From Rubrivivax rivuli (GTDB taxonomy: Bacteria > Pseudomonadota > Gammaproteobacteria > Burkholderiales > Burkholderiaceae_C), in assembly GCF_004016505.1 (NCBI RefSeq), contig NZ_SACR01000005.1, forward strand, positions 62,001 to 126,000: a stretch of 64,000 nucleotides of DNA, given 5' to 3'. Below, one piece after another: positions 37,567 through 48,188 of the stretch. Position 1 is the first letter of the stretch; every line of letters begins with the position of its first letter. The notes under the pieces were generated by a model. The model was not told the DNA's origin. It did no database searches and saw only the letters and a program-made list of their open reading frames with translations. The translations under genes and the position numbers were made by a program.

Positions 37567-37752
37567 ATGCTGCTCTTCAGACTCGTCTTCGGCCTGCTGC
37601 TGGTATGCGGGCTGCTGTGCTTCGCGATGTACATCGGCACCGGGCAGGCGGCGTGGCGCCGCCGCGGCATCGTCATCGTGAAGTGGACGGTGCTGGCCGC
37701 CTGCGGCTTCTTCGCCGTGCTGATCCTGGAGCGGCTGGCGCTGGTGCTCTGA
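37567..37752 (+). CDS. Small two-helix membrane protein
   Basis: A 61-residue protein with hydrophobic helices at about 2-23 and 36-56 and a basic cytoplasmic loop (AWRRRG). It starts nine bases after lpxC and is co-oriented, so it is probably co-transcribed. Function unknown to me. Confidence 0.7.
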   Translation: MLLFRLVFGLLLVCGLLCFAMYIGTGQAAWRRRGIVIVKWTVLAACGFFAVLILERLALVL

Positions 37753-37770
37753 GGCCGGCGCCGGCCTGGC

Positions 37771-38934
<1,164 letters not shown>

Positions 38935-38972
38935 CGAGGGTAGGTTCTCACGCGTGCCCGACAATGCGCGCC

Positions 38973-39725
38973 ATGGCGAATCGGGTCGAAATCGATGAAT
39001 ACCTGCAGCAGCTGCTGCAGCCACAAGCCTTCAAGGATTATGGGCCGAACGGTCTGCAGGTCGAGGGTTCTCCCGAGGTGCGCCGCATCGCCTCGGGCGT
39101 CACCGCCAGCCTGGCCTTCATCGACGCGGCCATCGCTGACGGTGCCGACACGCTCATCGTGCACCACGGCCTCTTCTGGCGCGGGCAGGACGGCCGGCTC
39201 ACCGGCTGGCTGGGCGCACGCGTGCGGCGGCTGATGACGGCCGGCGTGAACCTCTTTGCCTACCACCTGCCGCTGGACGCACACCCCGAGCTGGGCAACA
39301 ACGCCCAGCTGGGTTTGCAACTGGGCCTGCAGGCCGACGGCCGCTTCGGCGAGCAGATGCTGGGCTTCATCGGCCCGGCACCTGCTGCGCTTTGCACCTT
39401 CCCCGCCCTGGTGCAGGCCGCGCGGGGTGTGCTGGGCCGTGAGCCGGTCGCGGTCAGCGGTGATGGCCGCACGCTGCGGCGCGTGGCCTGGTGCACGGGC
39501 GGCGCGCAAGGCTACTTCGAGAACGCCATCGCGGCCGGCGCCGATGCCTTCATCACGGGCGAGATCTCCGAGCCCCAGGCCCACCTGGCGCGCGAGACCG
39601 GCGTGGCCTTCATCGCCTGCGGCCACCATGCCACCGAGCGCTACGGGGCCCCGGCCGTGGCGGCACAGGTCGCGGCGCACTTCGGCGTGCCGCATCGTTT
39701 CATCGAGATCGACAACCCGGCATGA
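38973..39725 (+). CDS. Nif3-like dinuclear metal centre protein
   Basis: A 250-residue protein of the NIF3/YbgI family. Metal-site motifs are present: IVHHGLFW (N-terminal pair of His), YHLPLDAHPELGNN and, near the C-terminus, ACGHHATERYG. Family members form hexameric rings with two metals per subunit; E. coli YbgI is proposed to act on nucleotide or folate-type compounds. The start is either ATG 38973 or ATG 38964. Confidence 0.88.
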   Translation: MANRVEIDEYLQQLLQPQAFKDYGPNGLQVEGSPEVRRIASGVTASLAFIDAAIADGADTLIVHHGLFWRGQDGRLTGWLGARVRRLMTAGVNLFAYHLPLDAHPELGNNAQLGLQLGLQADGRFGEQMLGFIGPAPAALCTFPALVQAARGVLGREPVAVSGDGRTLRRVAWCTGGAQGYFENAIAAGADAFITGEISEPQAHLARETGVAFIACGHHATERYGAPAVAAQVAAHFGVPHRFIEIDNPA

Positions 39726-39792
39726 GGACGTGCAACTGCGCCTGCGCGCTGGTGCGCGCTGCCTGCCGGGCCCGAACTCTGGAAGGGCCGGC

Positions 39793-40782
39793 ATGAAGCC
39801 GCTGCTCGTCAGCATGGGCGATGCGGCCGGCATCGGCCCGGAGATCATCGCCAGGGCTTTCCGCGAGGGCGCGTTGTCCGATGCCGTGGTGCTTGGCTGC
39901 CCAGAGGTGCTGCGCCGGGCCGGCAGCCCGATGACGGCGTTGATCGACAGCCCGGCCGACCTGGCTGCCGTGCCGCCGGGCTGCCTGCCGGTGCTGCGCC
40001 CGCCCGGTCTGCCGGCGGGCCTGGCGGCGCTGCCGCTGGGGCAGATCGACGCGCGCAACGGCGTGGCTGCGGCGCGTTGCATCGAACACGCCGTCGCACT
40101 GCTGCAGGCGGGCTTTGGCGGCGCCCTGGTGACCGCGCCCATCCACAAAGAGGCCCTGGCCACCGCTGGCGTGCCCTATCCAGGGCATACCGAAATGCTG
40201 CAGGCCCTGGCGGCGGCGCCCGGCCAGCCGCTGCCGCCGGTGCGCATGATGCTGGCCAACGAAGAGCTGCGCGTGGTGCTGGTGACCATCCACCTTTCGC
40301 TGCGACGTGCGCTGGACGCCGTCACCTACGACGCCGTGCTCGACACCTTGCGCATCGCCCACCGCAGCGCGGCCGCCTGGGGCACCGCCCGGCCGCGCAT
40401 CGCGGTGGCGGGCTTGAACCCGCATGCCGGCGAGGGCGGGCTGTTCGGTGATGAAGAGATCACCACCATCGCGCCCGCGGTGCAGGCCGCGGCGGCCGAA
40501 GGCATCGTCGCCAGCGGCCCCTATGCGCCCGACACCGTCTTCATGCGCGCGCGGCGCGGCGAGTTCGACCTCGTGGTGGCGATGACGCACGACCACGGCC
40601 TCATCCCGGTGAAGTACCTGGGCGTGGAGCAGGGCGTCAATGTCACGCTCGGCCTGCCTTTCGTGCGCACCAGCCCCGACCATGGCACCGCCTTCGACAT
40701 CGCCGGCCAGGGCCGGGCCGATGCCAGCAGCCTGCGGGCGGCGGTGCAGATGGCGCGGCGGCTGGCGGCCAACGCGGCCTGA
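39793..40782 (+). CDS. pdxA: 4-hydroxythreonine-4-phosphate dehydrogenase
   Basis: A 329-residue NAD-dependent enzyme of pyridoxal phosphate synthesis. Motifs: MGDAAGIGPEI at the start, TAPIHKEAL, GLNPHAGEGGLFGDEE, GPYAPDTVF and RTSPDHGTAFDIAG, with metal-binding His residues in the HKEA and NPHAGE motifs and in the C-terminal block. It follows the Nif3-like gene by 67 bases and abuts the convergent DUF1631 gene. Confidence 0.96.
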   Translation: MKPLLVSMGDAAGIGPEIIARAFREGALSDAVVLGCPEVLRRAGSPMTALIDSPADLAAVPPGCLPVLRPPGLPAGLAALPLGQIDARNGVAAARCIEHAVALLQAGFGGALVTAPIHKEALATAGVPYPGHTEMLQALAAAPGQPLPPVRMMLANEELRVVLVTIHLSLRRALDAVTYDAVLDTLRIAHRSAAAWGTARPRIAVAGLNPHAGEGGLFGDEEITTIAPAVQAAAAEGIVASGPYAPDTVFMRARRGEFDLVVAMTHDHGLIPVKYLGVEQGVNVTLGLPFVRTSPDHGTAFDIAGQGRADASSLRAAVQMARRLAANAA

Positions 40783-43194
40783 TCAGCGCGTGGCCGGCGC
40801 GGCGCTGCTCAGTGCCGAGAGCTGGCGCCTTGCGCGTGCCGTGGCGCGCTCGATCAGGTAGGCGCTCTCGAAGGCCTTGAGCCGCCCCGTCTCGCACAGG
40901 CGCATGAGCATGCGCTGAGTGAGCGAGATCGTCTTGCGGTGGCGTCCGCCGTGGCTGAAGATGTAGAAGGTCTTGGCGGGGCTCACGTGGGACAGGCGCA
41001 CCTTCTTCCATTCGCCGTCCAGGTGCATCTGGTAGGCAAAGCCTATCTCCAGGTGGTTCACCAGCGCCGCGCCTTGCGGGGTTTCCTCGGCGTCGGCAGC
41101 CGGCAGGCCGGGCGCCAGCGGGCGGTTGTCGGGCGGGGTTTCGGGCTCGGCGCTCAGGTCGATGTCGACCTGACCCGACCAGTTCACCGCGGCCTCACTG
41201 ACCAGGCCCACGCGCTGCGCTTCCTCGCTGCTCAAGGCCTGCGGCATCTCTTCCGTCAGCACCGGCAGGTGGGCGCTGGCCGAGAGCTCGTCGCGCGAGG
41301 GCGGCGGCCGCTTGAGCGCGCGGTCGACCTCGTGCGCCATCAGGTTGATGTCGAGCTGGCTGGTCGGCGCGTGCTTCAGGGCGTTGGCGTGGGCCGGCAT
41401 CAGCTGGCCGAAGAAATCGCGCCGCGCTTCCTCGGGCCAGCCGATGAGGTTCATGCCCTCGGTCAGGTCCTGCATCAGCTTGGGCAGCTGGGTCAGGAAG
41501 GCCTTGCGCAGGGCCGGCGTGGCCTTGGGTTGCACGCTCAGGAAAAGATCGCGCGCCACGGTGCGCAGGCGCTGTGCCAAGGCGCCGTCGGTGCCGCCTT
41601 GCTCGGCGGCGCGCAGCAGCACCTGGCTCCAGACCTTGCTGATGAAGTCGCGAAGGAAGGCGGGGGCCTGCACGTCCTTCAGTTCGCCCTGCAGGCGCTG
41701 CGCGTAGAGCTGGCGCAGGCGCTGCTGCTCTTCCTTCTCGGTCAGCAACGCGGCGGCCGCCTGGTCGGGGCCGGCCTGGCGGGCCAGTTCGGCGGTGAAG
41801 GCCTCCAGTTCGGCGAGCTTCTGCTCGTAGACGTCGATCTGCTCGAAGTCGCCGTCAACCACCTCGTGGACCAGCGCCTTCACCTTGGCCAGAAACTGCT
41901 TGGCGCCCTCGTCACCGAAGTCTTCGAAGGCCGCACCCAGCGAGGCAATGCGGTTGATGAAGCGCCGCACCGGGTGCTTGCGCGACGAGAAGAAGCTCGG
42001 GTCGCCCAGCGCCGCGCGCAGCACCGGCAGTTGCAGCCGCGCGATCTGGCGGGCCATCTGCGGCGGCACCTTCGGGTCGGCGAGGATCTGGTCGAAGAGA
42101 AAGCCGATGACGTCGATCACCATGTGATCGAGCGCACCCTTGGAGGCGCCGCGCAGTTCGTCGCGGTGGGCGCGGATCAGGTTGGCGGGCTGTGCGTATT
42201 CGCCGCCGTCGACCGGCACGTCGCCATAGTCGCTGACATAGGCGCCGCTGGCGGCCGGGCCTTCGACGTAGGCCAGCCGCCGTATCAGCGTCATCATGCC
42301 GGGGTCGACGTGGCCGAACATGCCGCCTCGCGGGGCGGGTGATGCACCGCCGCGGCCGGGGTAGATGCCGGAGCGTGTGGAACTGCCGAAGCCGCCCGTG
42401 CGCTGGCCGCTGTCCGGCCGCCCGCCCAGGCCGCTCGGGCGGCTGGATTCGGCTTCGGCGCCCGGGTCGGTGCCGGAGAAGGCGGCGCCACCGGCCGCGC
42501 GAGGCGTGCGGTTGCGGACGGTCAGGCCCACGGGCTGCACGCCGGCCCGGCGCAGTTCGGTCAGGATGTCGCCGTAGCACGCGCGCAGCAGACCGCCCAG
42601 CGAACGGCTGATCTCGGTGGTGAGCACCTTGCGCACATCGGCGCGGTCGGAAACCGTCTCGATGCCGCGCAGCATCGCGTGGCCGACGAGGTCGGGCTTG
42701 AGCGGATTGCGGTCGCGTTCGCCGCCGGCGTCGCCGATCATCGCGCTGACATAGCCGTCGAGCTCGCGAAGTTCCCACTCGCAGGCGGCCGAGACATCCA
42801 TGCCGAAGCGCTCGGCAGAGATCTGCGCCTCGACTTCCTTGTCTTCGACCAGGCTCAGGGACGCCCAGTCCGTCTGGCCCGACAGCGAGGGGGTGTGCGT
42901 GCTGCCCCGAGTGCGGGTTTCCAGGCCGCCTTCGCGCGTGGCGGCGGGGCCCAGCTCGCGCAGCACGCGCTCGTCCAGGGCGTCGTTGAAGACCAGCGCG
43001 AACATCGCCGACTTCCGGTTGAGCTCGAACTGCGCGCCCAGCAGGCCATCGCGCTGGTAGGCATTGCTGGCGGCCAGCGCGGCCAGGCCCAGGCTCTCGA
43101 TCGTGCGTTCGGCAGCCTCGCGCGCCGCCAGTTTCAGGCGCTGCACGGCCGCCTCCAGCGGCGCGGGCAGGCGGTGAATGGGGTTGGGCTTCAT
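40783..43194 (-). CDS. DUF1631 family protein
   Basis: An 803-residue protein of unknown function, found across beta- and gammaproteobacteria. The N-terminal half is helical, a Gly/Ser/Arg-rich low-complexity linker lies at about 230-300, and the C-terminal 80 residues have the conserved block GEWKKVRLSHVSPAKTF, then HGGRHRKTISLTQRML, which looks like a PilZ-type beta barrel. The ATG at 43194 (MKPNPIHRLP) was chosen over one 39 bases upstream, which lacks coding character. Confidence 0.85.
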   Translation of the reverse strand: MKPNPIHRLPAPLEAAVQRLKLAAREAAERTIESLGLAALAASNAYQRDGLLGAQFELNRKSAMFALVFNDALDERVLRELGPAATREGGLETRTRGSTHTPSLSGQTDWASLSLVEDKEVEAQISAERFGMDVSAACEWELRELDGYVSAMIGDAGGERDRNPLKPDLVGHAMLRGIETVSDRADVRKVLTTEISRSLGGLLRACYGDILTELRRAGVQPVGLTVRNRTPRAAGGAAFSGTDPGAEAESSRPSGLGGRPDSGQRTGGFGSSTRSGIYPGRGGASPAPRGGMFGHVDPGMMTLIRRLAYVEGPAASGAYVSDYGDVPVDGGEYAQPANLIRAHRDELRGASKGALDHMVIDVIGFLFDQILADPKVPPQMARQIARLQLPVLRAALGDPSFFSSRKHPVRRFINRIASLGAAFEDFGDEGAKQFLAKVKALVHEVVDGDFEQIDVYEQKLAELEAFTAELARQAGPDQAAAALLTEKEEQQRLRQLYAQRLQGELKDVQAPAFLRDFISKVWSQVLLRAAEQGGTDGALAQRLRTVARDLFLSVQPKATPALRKAFLTQLPKLMQDLTEGMNLIGWPEEARRDFFGQLMPAHANALKHAPTSQLDINLMAHEVDRALKRPPPSRDELSASAHLPVLTEEMPQALSSEEAQRVGLVSEAAVNWSGQVDIDLSAEPETPPDNRPLAPGLPAADAEETPQGAALVNHLEIGFAYQMHLDGEWKKVRLSHVSPAKTFYIFSHGGRHRKTISLTQRMLMRLCETGRLKAFESAYLIERATARARRQLSALSSAAPATR

Positions 43195-43418
43195 CAGGGG
43201 TTGGCGGAGGTCTGCGTGCGGGCCACAGAGCAACCGTCAAGTATGCGGCATCGGTCCTGAAGTCGCGGGCGGCGCAGGGCCCTGCCGCAGGGCGTTGTCG
43301 TCATGGCGTCACCGATGGTTGCCACTCGGTACATCTTTCGGCACCTGGAGCGCTTTCTGAATGGCCGGGGTGCGCGCTCGGCATTGGCGGCGCGTCAGCC
43401 CGGCGAAGGCCGCTCGGC

Positions 43419-43424
43419 TAGAAT
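43419..43424 (+). promoter_or_regulatory. Possible -10 box of petABC
   Basis: TAGAAT lies 42 bases before the petA start, in the 271-base gap downstream of the divergent DUF1631 start. No good -35 box is visible at the expected distance. The rest of the gap shows nothing I can name. Confidence 0.35.
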
Positions 43425-43465
43425 GGATGGTTGATCTGAACCCAGCAGCTGCACCGAGGAACTTC

Positions 43466-44086
43466 ATGAGCGACGCCACCGTCGAAAACACCGTGGGCCC
43501 GACCGTCGACAAGGGTCGCCGGACCTGGATCGCCATCACCTGCGGGGCCGGCGCCGTCGGCGGCGCGGCAGTGGCCGTGCCCTTCGTGAGCACCTTCGCC
43601 CCGTCCGAGCGCGCCCGAGCAGCCGGCGCGCCCGTGCAAGTGGACATCAGCGCCATGCAGCCCGGTGAGAAGATCACCGTTGAATGGCGTGGCAAGCCCG
43701 TGTGGATCATCCGCCGCACGCCGGAGCAGCTGGCCACGCTGGCCAAGGTGGAAGGCGAACTCGCCGACCCCAAGAGTGACCGCAAGGCCTACCCGACGCC
43801 GGCCTACGCGAAGAACCAGCACCGCTCCATCAAGCCCGAGTTCTTCGTGGGCGTGGGCATCTGCTCTCACCTGGGCTGCTCGCCTTCCGACAAGTTCCAG
43901 GCCGGCCCGCAGCCTTCGCTGCCCGACAACTGGGCTGGCGGCTTCCTCTGCCCCTGCCACGGTTCCACCTTCGATCTGGCCGGCCGCGTGTTCAAGAACA
44001 AGCCCGCGCCCGACAACCTGGAGGTGCCGCCGCACATGTACCTGTCGGACACCACGCTGTTGATCGGCGAGGACAAGAAGGCCTGA
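43466..44086 (+). CDS. petA: Rieske iron-sulfur subunit of cytochrome bc1
   Basis: A 206-residue membrane-anchored [2Fe-2S] protein that takes electrons from ubiquinol in complex III. A twin-arginine-like KGRRTW start, an N-terminal helix (about 22-42), then the Rieske domain with the cluster boxes CSHLGC and CPCHGS. The first box has Ser where most have Thr. GAGGA precedes the ATG. First gene of petABC. Confidence 0.95.
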   Translation: MSDATVENTVGPTVDKGRRTWIAITCGAGAVGGAAVAVPFVSTFAPSERARAAGAPVQVDISAMQPGEKITVEWRGKPVWIIRRTPEQLATLAKVEGELADPKSDRKAYPTPAYAKNQHRSIKPEFFVGVGICSHLGCSPSDKFQAGPQPSLPDNWAGGFLCPCHGSTFDLAGRVFKNKPAPDNLEVPPHMYLSDTTLLIGEDKKA

Positions 44087-44130
44087 GTGGCCCGCGCACC
44101 CCGCAGTAACCCCTGAAGACCGAGGTCAAG

Positions 44131-45537
44131 ATGGCTGAATTCAAGGAAGCGCCGGCTGGATCGTCGCCGCTGACACAGACGACGGTGTGGCTCGAAAACC
44201 GTTTTCCGACGGCCTTTGCCGGCTACAAGCAGCACTTGTCGGAGTACTACGCACCGAAGAACTTCAACTTCTGGTACTTCTTCGGCAGCCTCTCGCTGCT
44301 GGTGCTGGTGATCCAGATCGTGACGGGCATCTTCCTCGTCATGCACTACAAGCCCGACGCGGCCAAGGCCTTCGAGTCGGTCGAGTACATCATGCGTGAC
44401 GTGCCCTGGGGCTGGCTGGTGCGCTACATGCACAGCACGGGTGCCAGTGCTTTCTTCGTCTGCGTCTACCTGCACATGTTCCGCGGGCTGATCTATGGCA
44501 GCTACAAGAAGCCGCGCGAACTGGTCTGGATCTTCGGCTGCGCCATCTTCCTGTGCCTGATGGCCGAAGCCTTCATGGGCTACCTGCTGCCCTGGGGCCA
44601 GATGTCGTACTGGGGCGCGCAGGTGATCATCAATCTGTTCGCGGCCATCCCCTTCGTCGGTGAAGACCTCTCGCTGCTGATCCGCGGCGACTTCGTCGTC
44701 GGCGATGCCACGCTGAACCGCTTCTTCGCTTTCCACGTGATCGCGGTGCCGCTGGTGCTGCTGGGCCTGGTGGTGGCGCACCTGCTGGCGCTGCACGACG
44801 TGGGTTCGAACAACCCCGACGGCGTGGAGATCAAGGCCAAGAAAGACCCGAAGACCGGCATCCCCCTCGACGGGATTCCTTTCCACCCCTACTACACCGT
44901 GCACGACATCATGGGCGTGTCGGTGTTCCTGATGCTCTTCACGGCGGTGATCTTCTTCGCCCCGGAGATGGGTGGCTACTTCCTGGAGTACAACAACTTC
45001 ATCCCGGCCGACCCGCTGAAGACGCCGGCACACATCGCCCCGGTGTGGTACTTCACACCCTACTACTCGATGCTGCGCGCCGTGACGGATGACATGGTCA
45101 ACGTCCTGGCCGGCCTGACCGCCCTGGCTGGCGTGCTGGCCTTCCTGAAGGGTGGCTTCACAGGCATCTGGAAGTGGGTTCCGCTGGGTGCCGCGATCGT
45201 TGGCGCCGTGCTTCTCAAGACCTTCGACGCCAAGTTCTGGGGCGTGGTGGTCATGGGCGTGGCCGTGCTGATCATGTTCCCGCTGCCCTGGCTGGACCGC
45301 AGCCCGGTGCGCAGCATCCGCTACCGTCCGAACTGGAACAAGTGGCTCTACGCCGTGTTCGTGATCAATTTCTTCGTCCTGGGCTACCTGGGCATCAAGC
45401 CGCCTTCGGAGATCGGCACCCTGGTGTCGCAGGCCGGCACGCTGTTCTATTTCGGCTTCTTCCTGCTCATGCCCTGGTGGAGCCGCATCGGCGAATTCAA
45501 GGCGGTGCCCGACCGCGTGACCTTCCAGCCTCACTGA
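44131..45537 (+). CDS. petB: Cytochrome b of the bc1 complex
   Basis: A 468-residue integral membrane subunit binding two b hemes and both quinone sites. Motifs: GYLLPWGQMSYWGA, HSTGASAFF and FHVIAVPL (heme His), and VAHLLALHD. About nine hydrophobic segments. It sits between petA and petC with spacers of 44 and 24 bases, so all three are one operon. Confidence 0.97.
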   Translation: MAEFKEAPAGSSPLTQTTVWLENRFPTAFAGYKQHLSEYYAPKNFNFWYFFGSLSLLVLVIQIVTGIFLVMHYKPDAAKAFESVEYIMRDVPWGWLVRYMHSTGASAFFVCVYLHMFRGLIYGSYKKPRELVWIFGCAIFLCLMAEAFMGYLLPWGQMSYWGAQVIINLFAAIPFVGEDLSLLIRGDFVVGDATLNRFFAFHVIAVPLVLLGLVVAHLLALHDVGSNNPDGVEIKAKKDPKTGIPLDGIPFHPYYTVHDIMGVSVFLMLFTAVIFFAPEMGGYFLEYNNFIPADPLKTPAHIAPVWYFTPYYSMLRAVTDDMVNVLAGLTALAGVLAFLKGGFTGIWKWVPLGAAIVGAVLLKTFDAKFWGVVVMGVAVLIMFPLPWLDRSPVRSIRYRPNWNKWLYAVFVINFFVLGYLGIKPPSEIGTLVSQAGTLFYFGFFLLMPWWSRIGEFKAVPDRVTFQPH

Positions 45538-45561
45538 CCGCGCGGCATCCAGAAGAACACC

Positions 45562-46347
45562 ATGATGAAGAACCTCATCCAAACGCTGTTGCGGGCCCTG
45601 GCCGCCACGCTCGTCCTCATCGGCTCGGCGCAAGCCGCAGGCGGTGGCATCGAGTGGGACAAGTTCCCGTCCAAGCGCGTCAATGACATGGCAGCGCTTC
45701 AGAACGGCGCCAAGCTGTTTTCCAACTACTGCCTGAACTGCCACGCTGCCGGGTTCATGCGCTACAACCGGCTGCGCGACATCGGCCTGACCGAAGAGCA
45801 GATCAAGGACAACCTGATCTTCACTGGCGCCAAGGTCGGTGACGTCATGCACGTGGCGCTGCAGCCCAAGGACGCGAAGGAGTGGTTCGGTGGTGTTCCG
45901 CCCGACCTGACGCTGATCGCTCGTTCGCGTTCGGCTGCCGGCAAGGGCACGGGTGCCGACTACATCTACACCTACCTGCGCACCTACTACCGCGACGAGA
46001 CCAAGGCCACGGGTTGGAACAACGCTGCCTTCCCGGGCGTGGGCATGCCGCACGTGCTGTGGGAACTGCAGGGTCAGCAGCGTGCGGTGTACGTCGAGCA
46101 GAAAGACCCGCACGACGCCACCAAGACCGTGCAGGTGCTCAAGGGCTTCGAGCCCATCACGGCCGGCACCATGAACACGGCCGACTACAACAACGCCGTG
46201 GCCGACCTGGTGGCCTACCTTCAGTGGATGGGCGAGCCGGTGCAAAGCAGCCGCGTGCGCCTGGGCGTGTGGGTGCTGATCTTCCTGGCGGGTTTCACCG
46301 TCATCGCGTGGCGCCTGAACGCCGCGTACTGGAAGGACATCAAGTAG
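45562..46347 (+). CDS. petC: Cytochrome c1
   Basis: A 261-residue heme protein of complex III that passes electrons to soluble cytochrome c. A signal peptide (residues 1-22, ends QAAG), the heme site CLNCH at about residues 57-61, a Met ligand region in the PGVGMPHVLWEL block, and a C-terminal membrane anchor (about 233-252). ATG codons at 45562 and 45565 are both possible. Confidence 0.96.
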   Translation: MMKNLIQTLLRALAATLVLIGSAQAAGGGIEWDKFPSKRVNDMAALQNGAKLFSNYCLNCHAAGFMRYNRLRDIGLTEEQIKDNLIFTGAKVGDVMHVALQPKDAKEWFGGVPPDLTLIARSRSAAGKGTGADYIYTYLRTYYRDETKATGWNNAAFPGVGMPHVLWELQGQQRAVYVEQKDPHDATKTVQVLKGFEPITAGTMNTADYNNAVADLVAYLQWMGEPVQSSRVRLGVWVLIFLAGFTVIAWRLNAAYWKDIK

Positions 46348-46387
46348 CGCGATCCGCCAGGCCCGGCCGTCCCGGCAGGGCCTGCAG

Positions 46388-46428
46388 CGCAGTGGGGGCA
46401 AAATGCACCCACTGCGTTTTTGTTTTTT
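46388..46428 (+). terminator. Strong Rho-independent terminator of petABC
   Basis: CGCAGTGGG (46388-46396), 11-base loop, CCCACTGCG (46408-46416), followed by TTTTTGTTTTTT. Confidence 0.92.
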
Positions 46429-46454
46429 GAAGAGATAACGAAAGGCCCCACGCC

Positions 46455-47066
46455 ATGATGGTGCTGTACTCCGGAACGACCTGCCCCTATTCGCACCGCT
46501 GCCGCTTCGTGCTGTTCGAGAAGGGCATGGATTTCGAGATCCGCGATGTGGACATCTTTGCCAAGCCCGAAGACATCGCGCTGATGAACCCGTACAACGA
46601 GGTGCCCATCCTGGTGGAGCGCGACCTCATCCTATACGAGAGCCACATCATCAACGAGTACATCGACGAGCGTTTCCCCCACCCGCAGCTGATGCCCGGC
46701 GACCCGGTGGCCCGCGCCCGCGTGCGCCTGTTCCTCTTCAACTTCGAGAAGGAACTGTTCAGCAATGTGAACCTGCTCGAAGGCCGTGGCGTCAAGGCCA
46801 CGGAGAAGCAGCTGGAGAAGGCGCGCGAGCAGATCCGCGACCGCCTCACGCAGCTGGCGCCCATCTTCCTGAAGAACAAGTACATGCTGGGTGACGACTT
46901 CAGCATGCTCGATGTCGCCATCGCGCCTCTGCTGTGGCGCCTGGACTACTACGGCATCGACCTCAGCAAGAACGCCGTGCCCCTGCTGAAGTACGCTGAG
47001 CGCATCTTCTCGCGCCCGGCCTACATCGAAGCGCTGACGCCTTCTGAAAAGGTCATGCGCAAGTGA
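46455..47066 (+). CDS. sspA: Stringent starvation protein A
   Basis: A 203-residue RNA-polymerase-associated protein of the glutathione-S-transferase fold that has no GST activity in E. coli. The thioredoxin-like N-domain opens LYSGTTCPYSHRCRF, and NPYNEVPILVERDL and YESHIINEYIDERFPHP are typical of SspA. It affects acid and stationary-phase gene expression. It lies directly upstream of sspB. Confidence 0.95.
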   Translation: MMVLYSGTTCPYSHRCRFVLFEKGMDFEIRDVDIFAKPEDIALMNPYNEVPILVERDLILYESHIINEYIDERFPHPQLMPGDPVARARVRLFLFNFEKELFSNVNLLEGRGVKATEKQLEKAREQIRDRLTQLAPIFLKNKYMLGDDFSMLDVAIAPLLWRLDYYGIDLSKNAVPLLKYAERIFSRPAYIEALTPSEKVMRK

Positions 47067-47088
47067 TGCGCGGCTGAAAGCTGCCGAG

Positions 47089-47622
47089 ATGGCCGTCACA
47101 CCTGACAACCAGGGCACCTCGACCCGCCCCTATCTGTTGCGCGCCCTGCACGACTGGTGCACCGACAACGGCTTCACGCCCTACATCGCGGTCTTCGTCG
47201 GCCCTGGCGTGCAGGTGCCGATGGAGTACGTCAAGAACAACGAGATCGTGCTCAACGTCGGGTTCGAGGCCACCTCGAGCTTGCAGCTGGGCAACGAGTT
47301 CATCGAGTTCAAGGCGCGGTTTGGCGGCGTCTCGCGCGAGATTCGCGTGCCGGTGGACCACGTCGTGGCCATCTACGCCCGCGAGAACGGTCAGGGCATG
47401 GCTTTCCCCGTCCCCACCGACGCCGGGGCACGCGCCGGCGAGACGAGTTCCGAGCCGGCCGCCCCGCGTGGCTTGCGCTTGGCGAGCAGCGACACCGAAG
47501 AGGCGGGTGAAGCGGCCCCGGCGCCCGTCGCATCCAGCGTCGACACGCCACCGCCGGCAGGCCCACCTGAACCTGCCGGTCCTACGCCAGGCGGTCGCCC
47601 GGCGCTCAAGCGCATCAAGTAG
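47089..47622 (+). CDS. sspB: ClpXP specificity-enhancing factor SspB
   Basis: A 177-residue adaptor that delivers ssrA-tagged proteins to ClpXP. The N-domain (1-110) begins STRPYLLRALHDWCTDNGFTP and includes VPMEYVKNNEIVLN and GVSREIRVPVDHVVAIYA. A Pro/Ala/Glu-rich linker leads to a short C-terminal tail with LKRIK, the ClpX-binding module. Confidence 0.95.
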   Translation: MAVTPDNQGTSTRPYLLRALHDWCTDNGFTPYIAVFVGPGVQVPMEYVKNNEIVLNVGFEATSSLQLGNEFIEFKARFGGVSREIRVPVDHVVAIYARENGQGMAFPVPTDAGARAGETSSEPAAPRGLRLASSDTEEAGEAAPAPVASSVDTPPPAGPPEPAGPTPGGRPALKRIK

Positions 47623-47628
47623 GTACCC

Positions 47629-47645
47629 GAAGCCCGCCGGGCTTC
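47629..47645 (+). terminator. Possible hairpin after sspB
   Basis: GAAGCCC, GCC loop, GGGCTTC, six bases after the sspB stop. No T tract follows, so it is a weak terminator or a stabilising hairpin before the tRNA gene. Confidence 0.35.
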
Positions 47646-47685
47646 AACAATGCCGCATGTGGCGTGCACCCTAGAATTTCAGCGT

Positions 47686-47761
47686 GCCGGCTTAGCTCAG
47701 TTGGTAGAGCACCCGCCTTGTAAGCGGAAGGTCTTCGGTTCGATTCCGAAAGCCGGCACCA
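47686..47761 (+). tRNA. tRNA-Thr (anticodon TGT)
   Basis: A 76-base tRNA with 7-bp acceptor stem GCCGGCT/AGCCGGC, D-loop AGCTCAGTTGGTAGAGC, anticodon loop CTTGTAA (anticodon TGT at 47719-47721), T-loop GGTTCGATTCC and encoded CCA. Confidence 0.97.
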
Positions 47762-47790
47762 GCCGCCACCGTGCTTTCAGAAATTGCACG

Positions 47791-48102
47791 TCACGCCTGT
47801 CGGGGCAGCACTTTCACCTTCACGGCCATGCGGTGCCCATGCTGGCGCAGCAGGGCTTCGACAGCCGGCAGCACCTGCCGCAACTTCGCGGCTGCCGCGG
47901 CGTTGGCCACCAGCAGCACCCAGCCCTCGTCGTCCAGCGGCCCTGACCGCACCGCATCGCGCAGACCGGCGGGCAGCACCTCTGCAGCCAGCGCCAGCAA
48001 CGCCTGGCTCGCGCGTACGCGCTGCAGCAGCCCGCCCAGCGTCTCGTTGCTGTGCAGGGCAGAAGCCAGGGCCAGCGCGGAGGTGGAACCGGATTGAGCC
48101 AT
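47791..48102 (-). CDS. dciA: DUF721 / DciA-like protein
   Basis: A 103-residue protein matching DUF721 by pattern: a first helix region around SNETLGGLLQRV, then a small mixed alpha/beta domain with WVLLVANAAAAAKLRQVLP and a final VKVKVLP strand. In bacteria without DnaC, DciA loads the replicative helicase; a gene of this family next to secA is common in betaproteobacteria. It is divergent from secA. Confidence 0.65.
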   Translation of the reverse strand: MAQSGSTSALALASALHSNETLGGLLQRVRASQALLALAAEVLPAGLRDAVRSGPLDDEGWVLLVANAAAAAKLRQVLPAVEALLRQHGHRMAVKVKVLPRQA

Positions 48103-48179
48103 CGTGTTCCGAGTCTATCGCCCCGCCTGCGGCGCCAGAACCGGGCAGCCACAACGATCTCGGGGCGCTGTGGGGTGGG

Positions 48180-48188
48180 TGATAAACT
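48180..48188 (+). promoter_or_regulatory. Possible extended -10 promoter of secA
   Basis: TGATAAACT contains an extended -10 pattern (TG-N-TAAACT) about 200 bases before secA. There is no clear -35. The rest of the 284-base dciA-secA gap would then be a long secA leader; I see no regulatory open frame in it. Confidence 0.35.

Noticed and set aside
47686..47761. tRNA-Thr as the attachment site of the island
   Set aside because: The recombinase lies 6 kb away beyond secA and the protease operon, and no repeat of the tRNA 3' end was seen near 53880.
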